NCBI GenBank assembly: GCA_903862415.1
Contig: CAIOYD010000002.1
Span: forward strand, 1-47,236
From: an uncultured Oxalobacteraceae bacterium
Lineage (GTDB): Bacteria > Pseudomonadota > Gammaproteobacteria > Burkholderiales > Burkholderiaceae_D
Length of the DNA: 47,236 bases
Direction: 5' to 3'
Numbering within the stretch: position 1 is the first letter of the stretch; each line of letters opens with the position of its first letter. Positions 35,264-44,166 of this stretch are shown here, piece by piece. The notes under the pieces are model-generated. The model made no database searches. It saw only the letters and a list, made by a program, of their open reading frames with translations, and was not told the DNA's origin. The position numbers and the translations under genes were made by a program.

Positions 35264-35698
35264 ATGGAACGCATACACATTTATACCGACGGTGCCTGTA
35301 AGGGTAATCCGGGACCCGGCGGCTGGGGTGCCCTGCTGGTGGCGGGTGAAAATGAAAAAGAATTGTGTGGCGGTGAAGCCAACACCACCAACAATCGCAT
35401 GGAGCTCATGGCGGTGATACAGGCACTCGGGGCACTCAAGCGTCCCTGCCATGTGATCATGCACAGCGACAGTCAGTATGTGCTCAAGGGAATTACCGAA
35501 TGGCTGGCAGGCTGGAAAGCCCGTGGCTGGAAAACCGCCTCAAAGTCACCGGTCAAAAATGTCGACTTATGGCAGGCGCTCGACACCGCCACCGGTGAAC
35601 ATCAGATTGAATGGCGCTGGGTCAAAGGTCATTCCGGTCATCCCGGCAATGAACGAGCCGACCAGCTGGCCAACCGCGGCGTCGAACAGCTGGCCTGA
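35264..35698 (+). CDS. rnhA: Ribonuclease HI
   Basis: The 144-residue protein has the full catalytic set: Asp9 ([17 protein letters not shown]), Glu47 ([10 protein letters not shown]), Asp69 (MHSDSQYV) and Asp133 ([10 protein letters not shown]), plus the basic protrusion handle ([10 protein letters not shown]). It cuts RNA in RNA-DNA hybrids. The start one base after the methyltransferase stop suggests coupling. dnaQ, which often follows rnhA in E. coli-type order, is absent here; a hairpin repeat follows. Confidence 0.97.
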   Translation: MERIHIYTDGACKGNPGPGGWGALLVAGENEKELCGGEANTTNNRMELMAVIQALGALKRPCHVIMHSDSQYVLKGITEWLAGWKARGWKTASKSPVKNVDLWQALDTATGEHQIEWRWVKGHSGHPGNERADQLANRGVEQLA

Positions 35699-35709
35699 AT
35701 TTTCCGTAG

Positions 35710-35739
35710 GGTGTATTAGCCCGAAGGGCGTAATACACC
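35710..35739. repeat. Hairpin-forming inverted repeat after rnhA
   Basis: GGTGTATTA (35710-35718) pairs with TAATACACC (35731-35739), and GCCC (35719-35722) with GGGC (35726-35729), leaving a GAA loop and one bulged G. The run before it (GTAGG) and the sequence type resemble short dispersed palindromes found in many proteobacteria. It sits between convergent rnhA and tal and could serve as a two-way transcription stop, although there is no T-tract on either side. Confidence 0.7.
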
Positions 35740-35789
35740 ACCATCGTTGATACCCCATCTACCTTCAAAGCATCCCGAATATTTCAATA

Positions 35790-36731
35790 TTAGTTACGAA
35801 TAGATGCAATCAGTTGCTCCAGCTTGACGGTATCCGCACAAAACAGCCGAATACCTTCTGCCAGTTTTTCCGATGCCATCGGATCATTATTGAGCGCCAG
35901 ACGGAACCCGGCCTGATCAAATGAAATCGCCTGCAAATCACTTGCCCTGGCTTGTTCTGGCGTCAGTTTTTCCGCAACTGCTGCATGGTCATCATTGAGT
36001 TTTTGCAGCAGATCCGGACTGATCGTGAGCAAATCACAGCCAGCGAGTTCGGTAATCTGACCGGTATTTCTGAAGCTCGCGCCCATGATTTCGGTATTGA
36101 AGCCAAACTTGCGATAATAGTTGTAAATCTGTTTGACCGACAACACACCGGGATCATTTTCTGCGCAGTATTCCTGACCGGTATTCTTTTTGTACCAGTC
36201 ATAAATACGCCCGACAAAAGGCGAAATCAAGGTCACGCCGGCCTGTGCGCAGGCAACGGCCTGTTCAAGAGAAAACAGCAGCGTCATATTGCAGTGAATA
36301 CCTTCTTTTTCCAATATTGCTGCCGCTTCGATCCCTTCCCAGGTCGATGCAATTTTAATCAATACCCGTTGACGTCCAATTCCGGCAGCTTCATACAGGG
36401 CAATTAAATGCCGTCCCTTGGCCACTGTTGCTGCGGTATTAAACGATAATTGGGCATCGGTTTCAGTAGAAACCCGTCCCGGAATCAGCGCCAGAATCTG
36501 CAACCCGAAGGCAACGAGCAAATGATCAATGATGGCACTGGTGCTGGCCTCGGTGTGCTGGGCAATTACCTGGGTGAGCAGGGGCAGATACTCCGGTTTT
36601 TGTACCGCCTTGAGAATTAACGAAGGATTGGTCGTGGCATCCTGCGGCGCGAAAATTTTCATGGATTGAAAGTCGCCCGTATCTGCCACCACGGTGGTGA
36701 CAAGTTTCAGTTGTTCTAGCTGGTTCATCAT
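35790..36731 (-). CDS. tal: Transaldolase
   Basis: The protein of about 313 residues is a class I aldolase of the pentose phosphate pathway. [10 protein letters not shown] is near the N-terminus, and [16 protein letters not shown] carries the Schiff-base Lys126. [13 protein letters not shown] and [10 protein letters not shown] also match TalB. It moves a dihydroxyacetone unit between sedoheptulose-7-P and glyceraldehyde-3-P. Consecutive ATG codons at 36731 and 36728 follow a GGA; 36740 is possible but has no ribosome-binding site. It starts about 20 bases after selD. Confidence 0.95.
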   Translation of the reverse strand: MMNQLEQLKLVTTVVADTGDFQSMKIFAPQDATTNPSLILKAVQKPEYLPLLTQVIAQHTEASTSAIIDHLLVAFGLQILALIPGRVSTETDAQLSFNTAATVAKGRHLIALYEAAGIGRQRVLIKIASTWEGIEAAAILEKEGIHCNMTLLFSLEQAVACAQAGVTLISPFVGRIYDWYKKNTGQEYCAENDPGVLSVKQIYNYYRKFGFNTEIMGASFRNTGQITELAGCDLLTISPDLLQKLNDDHAAVAEKLTPEQARASDLQAISFDQAGFRLALNNDPMASEKLAEGIRLFCADTVKLEQLIASIRN

Positions 36732-36751
36732 CAGTGGCATTCCATAGGTAT

Positions 36752-37804
36752 TCAGGGTGTAACGACAATCCGGGCGCTGCTTCTTGCCGGGGTTAATTCA
36801 CCAATCACAGCTGCCTGGGAAAAGCCGCTGGTGTGAAACAGAGCCAGTATCCCGGCGACCGCTTCCGGTCGTACTGATACCAGCAGTCCACCCGAGGTTT
36901 GCGGGTCAGACAGAATTTGTTGCTGTACCAGTCCGACTCCGGCCTGTAAATCAATCTCGTGTCCATAAGCCGCCCAGTTGCGTGCCGACGCGCCCGTGAT
37001 GCAGCCACGTTCTGCCAGCGGCATGACTTGATCGAGCAATGGAATGGCCTGCATCGATACATGGGCGTTGAGTTGCGAAGCCCGCACGACTTCGAGTAAA
37101 TGTCCCAGCAAACCAAATCCGGTCACATCGGTGACGGCACCCACCGTCGGGAAATTGGCCAGTGCCGCACCAGGCTTATTGAGTTGGGTGGTGGCGTTGA
37201 TCATGCAGGCATAACCAGCCTCATCCAGCAAACCTTTTTTGAGCGCGGCCGACAAAATCCCGACTCCCAACCCCTTACTTAAAATCAGCTGATCACCAAC
37301 TCTGGCGTCGGCATTGCGCTTGACTTTGGAAGGATGTACCAGTCCCAGCACCACCAGACCGTAAATCGGTTCGACCGAATCGATGGTATGTCCACCGGCA
37401 ATCGGAATGCCGGCTGTGGCACATACTGATTCACCTCCGCGTAACACCTGGGCTATTACTTCCAGCGGCAACTGATTGACCGGCATACCCACCAAAGCGA
37501 GCGCCATAATCGGTGTGCCGCCCATGGCATAGACATCAGAAATAGCATTGGTGGCAGCGATCCGGCCAAAATCAAATGGATCATCGACAATCGGCATGAA
37601 AAAATCAGTGGTGGCGATTAATGCCTGCTCATCGTTGAGCAGATAGACGGCCGCATCATCGGAATTTTCTATTCCCACCAACAACTGCTTTGGAACGGGA
37701 AAGCCACTGGAGCTTTTCAGAATTTCAGCCAGAACTCCCGGAGCGATTTTGCAGCCACAACCACCACCATGGGAAAAAGAAGTTAATTTGATCGCAGCAG
37801 TCAT
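36752..37804 (-). CDS. selD: Selenide, water dikinase (selenophosphate synthetase)
   Basis: The 350-residue AIRS-fold protein has the essential GGGCGCKI segment with Cys16, Cys18 and Lys19, matching E. coli Cys17, Cys19 and Lys20. [21 protein letters not shown] follows. It makes selenophosphate from selenide and ATP. The active position is Cys, not Sec. ATG 37804 has AGGA upstream and begins like the family. No selA, selB, selU or selenoprotein gene is in the window, so the use of selenophosphate (Sec or selenouridine) cannot be decided. Confidence 0.95.
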   Translation of the reverse strand: MTAAIKLTSFSHGGGCGCKIAPGVLAEILKSSSGFPVPKQLLVGIENSDDAAVYLLNDEQALIATTDFFMPIVDDPFDFGRIAATNAISDVYAMGGTPIMALALVGMPVNQLPLEVIAQVLRGGESVCATAGIPIAGGHTIDSVEPIYGLVVLGLVHPSKVKRNADARVGDQLILSKGLGVGILSAALKKGLLDEAGYACMINATTQLNKPGAALANFPTVGAVTDVTGFGLLGHLLEVVRASQLNAHVSMQAIPLLDQVMPLAERGCITGASARNWAAYGHEIDLQAGVGLVQQQILSDPQTSGGLLVSVRPEAVAGILALFHTSGFSQAAVIGELTPARSSARIVVTP

Positions 37805-37871
37805 GAGCATCCTGAATAAGAAGTAGGCCTATTCTAAGGGTTTGTCGCAGACTTGGGCTGATTAAAAGCAA

Positions 37872-37900
37872 AAAAAACGGCTGAAAATCAGCCGTTTTTT
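37872..37900 (-). terminator. Rho-independent terminator after the DEAD-box helicase
   Basis: A perfect 13-bp inverted repeat with an AAA/TTT loop: AAAAAACGGCTGA (37872-37884) and TCAGCCGTTTTTT (37888-37900). Read on the minus strand it gives a GC stem followed by a T-run, 41 bases beyond the helicase stop and before selD. The symmetry would let it work on either strand, but only minus-strand genes flank it. Confidence 0.93.
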
Positions 37901-37940
37901 AGAGTAAAGCAATTCTGACGTGATCACGTCAGATCGTTAT

Positions 37941-39389
37941 TTACCGGTCACCGAATGAGCGACGTGATGCATCCGAAGAGCGGTTGCCTTTATAGCCACC
38001 GGCTTCTTTATTAAAGCCACCTTCTCTGGCAGGCGTACTGTTCGGTTTGCTGAACGTGCGCTGTGCCGGTTTGCTGTTGCCAGCATAACCGCTGCCGGTG
38101 CTGCGAGTGTTAGTGCGACCGTCACCTGGTTTCCAGCCACCTGGTTTGGCACTCGAACGTGGCGAAGCACTGCGTTTGGCTTCAAAGCCTTCAACCACTT
38201 CAACCGGAATCAATTGCTTGGTAAAGCGCTCGATCCGTTTGACATTCATACTTTCGGCATGATTAACCAGGGAAATCGCCACGCCATTACGGCCAGCACG
38301 ACCGGTACGGCCGATGCGGTGGACATAATCTTCCGGGAATTTAGGCAAATCATAATTGAATACATGGGTAATGGCTGGCACGTCAATACCGCGGGCAGCC
38401 ACGTCAGTAGCCACCAGTACACGAACCTGACCACGACGCAAACCATCCAGAGTACGGTTACGCGCGCCCTGATGCATGTCGCCATGCAGCGCTGCTGCGG
38501 CAAAGCCGGCGATATTCAGACGGTCAGCAATAGTATCGGCATCGCGTTTGGTGGCGGTGAAAATAACGGCTTGATCGAGTGACTCATCACGCAGCAAATG
38601 ATCCAGTAAGCGATTTTTATGCGACATATCGTCAACAAAATGCACTTTTTGGGTAATATTTTCGTGTTTGGCGCTAGAACCGGCGATTTGAATAATCATC
38701 GGGTTATTGGTGATGCGACGTGCCATGTTACCAACAACACCATCCAGAGTGGCTGAAAACAGCATGGTCTGACGGGTTTTTGGTGTTGCCTCGACAATTT
38801 TTTCGATATCGTCAATAAAACCCATATCGAGCATGCGATCAGCTTCATCGAGAACCAGAATTTCCAGTTCAGAAAAATCGATTTTGCCGGATTCCATGTG
38901 GTCAATCAAACGACCTGGTGTGGCGACCAGAATTTCCGGATTTTTTGACAACAGTTGCATCTGTTTCGGGTAAGGCATACCACCCAGAATCGAAACGGCG
39001 CGAATACGGCGCATGAAGGAGCCATATTTTTCAGTGGCTGTAGTCACTTGCAAAGCCAGTTCGCGGGTTGGTGTCAACACCAGCATTTTAGGTTTTGCAG
39101 CTTGAAAACGCGGACGGTCGCCACGGGCACGGGCTGACTGACGTTCCTGATTGGAGGTTTTTGCACCATCAGTCGGGGCGTCATATTTTGCGTCGCTGGC
39201 AAATTTATGCAGCGCTGGCAGCATGAATGCGGCTGTTTTGCCGGAACCAGTCTGGGAGGAAACCAGCAGGTCGCGACCGGCGATGGCCGCAGGAACTGCC
39301 TGCTGTTGTACCGGAGTTGGCACGGTGTAGCCAGCTTCGGTGAGTGATTTTAATAATGAGGCGTGTAAACCGATTTCTTCAAATGTCAT
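37941..39389 (-). CDS. rhlE: DEAD-box ATP-dependent RNA helicase, RhlE type
   Basis: The 482-residue protein has the Q motif (PTPVQQQAV), Walker A SQTGSGKT (45-52), PTRELALQV, VLDEADRMLDMGF, FSATL, and C-terminal helicase motifs TDVAARGID and HRIGRTGRAG. A basic, Gly/Ser/Arg-rich tail after about 390 would bind RNA. An insert of about 30 residues separates motifs I and Ia (Asp/Ala/Lys-rich). RhlE helicases act in ribosome assembly and RNA decay, often in cold. A 454-base leader with several hairpins precedes it. Confidence 0.93.
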   Translation of the reverse strand: MTFEEIGLHASLLKSLTEAGYTVPTPVQQQAVPAAIAGRDLLVSSQTGSGKTAAFMLPALHKFASDAKYDAPTDGAKTSNQERQSARARGDRPRFQAAKPKMLVLTPTRELALQVTTATEKYGSFMRRIRAVSILGGMPYPKQMQLLSKNPEILVATPGRLIDHMESGKIDFSELEILVLDEADRMLDMGFIDDIEKIVEATPKTRQTMLFSATLDGVVGNMARRITNNPMIIQIAGSSAKHENITQKVHFVDDMSHKNRLLDHLLRDESLDQAVIFTATKRDADTIADRLNIAGFAAAALHGDMHQGARNRTLDGLRRGQVRVLVATDVAARGIDVPAITHVFNYDLPKFPEDYVHRIGRTGRAGRNGVAISLVNHAESMNVKRIERFTKQLIPVEVVEGFEAKRSASPRSSAKPGGWKPGDGRTNTRSTGSGYAGNSKPAQRTFSKPNSTPAREGGFNKEAGGYKGNRSSDASRRSFGDR

Positions 39390-39843
39390 GCTTTTCTTTC
39401 GTAAGTGTTGTACTGATCTCTGTACTTAATGCAGTACACACAGGTGTACTGCGCAGCAACGCCAACCAAACGAAATAGTTAAAGACATGGCGAATAAACG
39501 CACATAGCTGCAAGCGCCACAATAAGAGGCGATGGTGAGCATTAATCTTTAACAAAGAAATTTCGGCACAAAAAGCTTTGCGCCGGGACGATGTCTAAAA
39601 TGCTGACATACAAGGGCGGGGGGCTTTTCAACACGTAATCCAACAAAATCGGCTGGTACGCAAGGGTTCGCGATGCTACTTCAATGTTGCCGCTGCAGGT
39701 AAATATTGCTTACATATTGCAGCGCAGCACGAACTATAGCGCATTTTGGATTTTTATGCAGCATAAATTTTTACTCTCTCCGATAAGTCCTTGAATTGAT
39801 TGACCTGTCGGAGGAGTAAAAGGCTGTCCTGAGGAAACAGGGG
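39390..39843 (-). other. Long structured leader between fabI and the helicase gene
   Basis: This 454-base stretch has no supported gene. It holds at least four inverted repeats: 39564-39585 (9 bp with one G-U pair on the minus strand, loop of 4), 39691-39724 (CGCTGCA/TGCAGCG with an inner GTAA/TTAC), 39753-39767 (TTTATGC-A-GCATAAA) and 39769-39821 (a 14-bp arm with one extra base, 24-base loop). The first two lie in the probable 5' leader of the helicase; the last is just downstream of fabI and might end it, though it has no T-tract. Confidence 0.55.
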
Positions 39844-40623
39844 TTATTCCGGAGCCAGAGCCACGTGAGAAAAACCGCCATCCACATACACGATTTCGCC
39901 GGTAATGCCAGCTGCCAGTGGCGAGAGCAGGAAAGCAGCCGTATTGCCAACGTCGAGGATAGTCACGTTACGACGCAGTGGCGCCATCTGAGCGGCGATA
40001 CCGAGCAGTTTGCTGAAATCCTTGATACCGGCGGCGGCCAGCGTTTTGATCGGACCGGCAGAAATACCATTCACGCGCACACCGTCTTTACCCATCGCTT
40101 CGGCCAGATAGCGCACACTGGCTTCCAGAGAGGCTTTGGCCAATCCCATGGTGTTGTAGTTAGGAATAGCACGCATGGCACCCAGGTAAGTCAGGGTAAT
40201 CAGGGCCGCATCTGCACTCAGCATCGGTTGGGCAGCTTTGGCCAACGCGGGGAAGCTGTAGGCTGAAATATCGTGAGCAATCTTGAATGATTCACGCGAG
40301 AGACCATCAAGAAAATTACCGGCAATCGCTTCGCGGGGTGCAAATCCAATCGCATGCACCAGACCGTCGAGTTTGTCCCAGGATTTTCCCAGGTCAGCAA
40401 ACACGGCATTAATTTGCTCATCGCTGCCGACGTCACAATCAAATATCAGATTGCTGCCAAATTCGTTGGCAAATTCCGTGGTTCTGTCCTTGAAACGTTC
40501 ACCGACATACGTGAACGCCAGTTCAGCACCTTCGCGTTTGCAAGCTTGAGCAATGCCATAAGCGATAGAACGGTTAGATAACAACCCGGTGATGAGAATT
40601 TTTTTACCTTGCAAAAATGCCAT
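39844..40623 (-). CDS. fabI: Enoyl-[acyl-carrier-protein] reductase (NADH)
   Basis: The 259-residue SDR-type protein starts [19 protein letters not shown] and keeps the E. coli numbering of catalytic residues: Tyr146, Tyr156 and Lys163 ([20 protein letters not shown]). It reduces trans-2-enoyl-ACP in the last step of each fatty-acid elongation round and is the triclosan/isoniazid-type target family. The frame opens eight codons earlier (40647), but ATG 40623 gives the family N-terminus. It reads away from the NRPS-like gene. Confidence 0.96.
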   Translation of the reverse strand: MAFLQGKKILITGLLSNRSIAYGIAQACKREGAELAFTYVGERFKDRTTEFANEFGSNLIFDCDVGSDEQINAVFADLGKSWDKLDGLVHAIGFAPREAIAGNFLDGLSRESFKIAHDISAYSFPALAKAAQPMLSADAALITLTYLGAMRAIPNYNTMGLAKASLEASVRYLAEAMGKDGVRVNGISAGPIKTLAAAGIKDFSKLLGIAAQMAPLRRNVTILDVGNTAAFLLSPLAAGITGEIVYVDGGFSHVALAPE

Positions 40624-41007
40624 AGTGACTCCAATAGCTGCCCGCACAGATCAAGGCGAAAAGAGCAGCAGTGTTAAAAGGTGGAAGGTCGTTTTTAATG
40701 ATTACCGCGCAGATTGTAGGGCTTTGCCCCATCTTCGGCAACTATTTTAAGGGCTGTACTGAAACTTCAAAAAAACATCAAGGTCTGGATAAAAAGATAT
40801 CGGTTATTAAATTGGCCACTGGTCGGCAGTCAAGGCTTGGTTGTGTCTCAGAATATTTCCTGACGAAAATTCAAACAAAACCCTGGCGCTCGAACATCCG
40901 GAAATAATCTAAATTTAAAACAGTTATGGCGATAAAAAACAGATTTAACGCCTTATTGGCGTGCATTTGGCGCGTTAAAACAGAAGCTCAAAACAAGGTG
41001 TCTGCGT
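40624..41007. promoter_or_regulatory. Divergent region between fabI and the NRPS-like gene
   Basis: This 384-base gap contains promoters for fabI (minus) and the NRPS-like gene (plus). Near the NRPS start two mutually exclusive stems can form: ACGCC/GGCGT (40948-40952 with 40958-40962) and TTTAACG/CGTTAAA (40944-40950 with 40973-40979). An AAGGTG ribosome-binding site lies before ATG 41008. A 78-codon open frame at 40671 has no ribosome-binding site and no recognisable content. Confidence 0.5.
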
Positions 41008-43599
41008 ATGATTAAATTAACTCCCCATCACGAAACGATATATCGTGAATGGAAAACCAACCCGAGCCGGGCCGCACATCATATTGTTGTCGATCAGGAA
41101 CTCGTTGGTCAGCTTGATAAAGCACGTCTTGAAAATGCCTTTCAGCGCTTTATTCGTGACTACATCATTCTGCAAAGCAGAGTGATTGAAACCCCAGAGG
41201 GCTATTTTTGGGATATTGACACCGGCATTGAATTGCGGATTAATTATTTTCTGCAGCCTGCGAGTGAGTCGGAGCTATCGCAGTTTGTCCGCCAGCCATT
41301 TCAGTTGCATGCCGGCCCATTACTGCGCTGTGCACTCATCCGATTGGGCACGGATCATTATCGGGTCATTCTGGTGTGGCACTGTCTGGTGATGGACAGT
41401 GCCAAGCAAGCGTATTTCATTGCTGCTTTATCTCGCTATTATAACGAAGCCACCTATTTTTTACCGCTCAACCGACAGCAACAAAAACAGCGGCAAATGG
41501 AATTGTGTCAGCAGTTACATCACGCTTTGGAAGATAGTATCACTACCTGCCAGCAATTCTGGCAGTCGAGAATAAAGTCGCTTCCAGCCCTGAAGCTGGG
41601 GTGTTTGCAATCGAAGACCCGTCATTTTCATCCAGTTTCCATGTTGCGTTTTAATTTTAAAGAATGCACTGTGAAGCAATTGGCGCAACTGAAAAAACAG
41701 CACAACATCACCCCTGAAATTTTTTGTCAGGCCGTTCTGGCTACAATACTGTATCGCTACACCGGACAGAAAATCATTCCTGTCAGTTTTTATGCCTTGA
41801 TCAATGAAGCAGAAGATTTTATTTTCGGAGGGCATGTCAACCCAGTTTTTTTTCGCATTCATTTTTTTACAGGAATTACACTTTCAGAAGTAATTTCTCA
41901 GCTAAATTCTGAAATTAATTTGCTCAAAAGTAGTTGTTTTCGGTATTTCCCGCTCAGGAGAGCCATGCCTCAATCGGAAGCTGAGTATTCCTGGATAAAG
42001 GTGAATTTTAATTGTAATCCACCCAGAGAAACCAGGCTAAACCTGAAAAACACCAGCTTCCTTCGTTTTAATCACACTCTGGAACTTAATTTAGCTGGTC
42101 ATTTAGCCTTCGAGGTTGAAATTCTGGACAGTGAAGTCGTCTGTAAAATTAAATATGACCGTGATTTCATCGATCAGGATCTGCTGATTAATTTTATTGC
42201 TGCCTATAAAATGCTGTTTCAAGAAATGATGCAGGACGCACTCACAAACAATGGCCATTCTCCGATAACGCAATTCGATATGCTAACGCCAAGTCAGCAT
42301 CAACAAATGGTGCTCTGGAATAAAACCCGTAGCAATTTTCCAGAAAACAAAACCCTGCATCAGCTGTTTGAAGAACAGGTTAGTCAAACACCAGACAATG
42401 TTGCAATCATCAATGCTGATATCAGGCTAACTTATACCGAGTTGAATGTTTGCGCCAATCAAGTGGCCCACTTCTTTAAACAACACTGCCATTCAAGACC
42501 AGAAGAATTAATAATCCTCTTGCTGGATAAAAAACACTACACCCTTGCCGCTATTTTGGGGATATTTAAAGCCGGCGCTGCCTGTGTGCCGATTGATCCG
42601 GCAGCAACCGATGCGCGGATAAAAACCATTTTGGCCGATACGCAGGCAAAAATAATCGTAACGAGCCTCAATCTGAAGAATAGAGCGGCAGAGCTGCTGA
42701 GCGATTTTGCATCCGTGTTGCTGGTTATTGATGAAACCAACTGGAAAACGAATTGCCCCGCGATATCTGTTGAGAACCCTAAAAATGATGTGACGAGTTC
42801 GAATCTGGCGTACGTCTTGTTTAACCAGTTAAAAAATGGAGTGATGCTTGAGCACAGAAGCGTTGTTAATTTGGTTTGTTCACAGACAAAAAAGCTGCAA
42901 TTGGATACTCATTTCTGCGGATTAGGAGAGCCAGTTCACACCAGTCATTGCATGGGTTTATCGAGCCCTGATTCAGACGCACAATTGCTTGAGTATTTCT
43001 TGCCGCTCTTGAGTGGCAACGCCTTATTCATTCTTGGGGATACGCAAAAAAACAATTTCCGTTCGCTATCTGAATTCATTAAAAATCATCCAGTTGAGAT
43101 GGCGATTATTCATCAGGATTATCTGAATGGACATCGGGCTTTGCCGGTAAAAAAAATACTCGTGACAGCCAGCATGCACGAAAGGTGCGGTGTCAGTGAA
43201 TATATTGAAAATGGTACACAGCTATTTTGTTTGCATGGAGTACCGGAAACCTGCCTGTGCGCATTTCAAAATGAAGCGCATATTGAAGATGGCGCGCATT
43301 TCATTGGTTCGCCTGTCGCCAATGTGCAAATTTACATTCTGGATACGTGTTTAAAACAAGTGCCTGTGATGGTTACTGGCGATCTTTACATCGCAGGTGC
43401 CTGTCTTGCACGTGGGTATTTGCATCAGCCAGAATTAACTCAACAGAAATTTATCAAAAATCCGTTTCAATCTTCAAGGGAAATTCTTCAAAGCCGCAAC
43501 AGGAAACTCTATAAAACCGACTTGCTGGCTCGTTGGTTGCCGAATGGAGCGGTTGAGTGTTTTGGGAAAAGCAGGCAGCTTAAGTTGAACAAGGAGTAA
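41008..43599 (+). CDS. NRPS-like condensation-adenylation protein with degenerate catalytic motifs
   Basis: The 863-residue protein has a condensation domain (1 to about 430) and a truncated adenylation domain (about 450-863). The condensation HHxxxDG reads H125-C-L-V-M-D130-S. The adenylation domain keeps LTYTEL, FKAGAACVPIDP and IAGACLARGYLHQPELT. But the phosphate loop TSGSTGxPKG is collapsed to FNQLKNG (605-611), YGPTE reads HGVPE (743-747), and YKTGDL reads YKTDLL (835-840), losing the ATP-ribose Asp. It stops within motif A8, with no C-terminal subdomain, carrier or thioesterase. The frame is uninterrupted. Codon use looks more AT-rich than the flanks. Either a relic or a non-catalytic paralogue. 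Confidence 0.85.
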   Translation: MIKLTPHHETIYREWKTNPSRAAHHIVVDQELVGQLDKARLENAFQRFIRDYIILQSRVIETPEGYFWDIDTGIELRINYFLQPASESELSQFVRQPFQLHAGPLLRCALIRLGTDHYRVILVWHCLVMDSAKQAYFIAALSRYYNEATYFLPLNRQQQKQRQMELCQQLHHALEDSITTCQQFWQSRIKSLPALKLGCLQSKTRHFHPVSMLRFNFKECTVKQLAQLKKQHNITPEIFCQAVLATILYRYTGQKIIPVSFYALINEAEDFIFGGHVNPVFFRIHFFTGITLSEVISQLNSEINLLKSSCFRYFPLRRAMPQSEAEYSWIKVNFNCNPPRETRLNLKNTSFLRFNHTLELNLAGHLAFEVEILDSEVVCKIKYDRDFIDQDLLINFIAAYKMLFQEMMQDALTNNGHSPITQFDMLTPSQHQQMVLWNKTRSNFPENKTLHQLFEEQVSQTPDNVAIINADIRLTYTELNVCANQVAHFFKQHCHSRPEELIILLLDKKHYTLAAILGIFKAGAACVPIDPAATDARIKTILADTQAKIIVTSLNLKNRAAELLSDFASVLLVIDETNWKTNCPAISVENPKNDVTSSNLAYVLFNQLKNGVMLEHRSVVNLVCSQTKKLQLDTHFCGLGEPVHTSHCMGLSSPDSDAQLLEYFLPLLSGNALFILGDTQKNNFRSLSEFIKNHPVEMAIIHQDYLNGHRALPVKKILVTASMHERCGVSEYIENGTQLFCLHGVPETCLCAFQNEAHIEDGAHFIGSPVANVQIYILDTCLKQVPVMVTGDLYIAGACLARGYLHQPELTQQKFIKNPFQSSREILQSRNRKLYKTDLLARWLPNGAVECFGKSRQLKLNKE

Positions 43600-44029
43600 A
43601 TTGAAACGAAGTAGGTGTTGCTTATTCGGCCCTGACAAAACTTCGTATTTAAGGTAAAGCAGGAATTAATGTCAGTTAGTTTAATGCTAAGTCAGTCGGG
43701 ATATGTGCGACGCTGTCGACTAGATGGGCATCTCGCATTCAATTAAAACTTGGATGCGCCCGACAGTTGACACTTAACTTTCACGCATTCACAACTAAAC
43801 ATGCCGAGTTAATCATTCTTAAGAATTTTTATGCCGAATAAAATCACCTATCCGTTATCTTTAGTTGCGTTTAGGAAATGGATGGAGGAGACAAAGTTAA
43901 TAACAGATTGATGTAAAACTGCGCCGTTGAGCGCTATGAAATTAATCTGACAGGAAAGTACAATAGGGACCAGATGCCACAGTAGAAAAATATTTTTAAA
44001 TAAACTCCTTTAATGTACCTTAAAGCAAG

Positions 44030-44046
44030 GATTTTTTTAAAAAATC
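44030..44046. repeat. AT-rich palindrome, copy 1
   Basis: The 17-base palindrome GATTTTTTTAAAAAATC lies in the gene-poor region, 103 bases before a closely similar palindrome at 44149-44166. Both are flanked by further A/T runs. Confidence 0.6.
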
Positions 44047-44148
44047 AAAATTTTTTTAACTACGGTATTCTTGTCAGTTTAGCTTTACTATTGTTCGGAG
44101 TATGCTGCATCGCACTATTATAACTATACCCATGTAATACTGGAAATT

Positions 44149-44166
44149 AGATTTTTTTTAAAATCT
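44149..44166. repeat. AT-rich palindrome, copy 2
   Basis: AGATTTT (44149-44155) and AAAATCT (44160-44166) form a perfect 7-bp stem around TTTT. It shares the GATTTTTTTnAAAATC core with the copy at 44030-44046. It could be a protein-binding site or a weak terminator, but no GC stem is present. Confidence 0.6.

Noticed and set aside
40671-40907. A 78-codon open frame on the plus strand upstream of the NRPS-like gene
   Set aside because: There is no ribosome-binding site, no recognisable domain and no coding-like composition; it begins only 24 bases from the fabI frame and lies over its promoter region.
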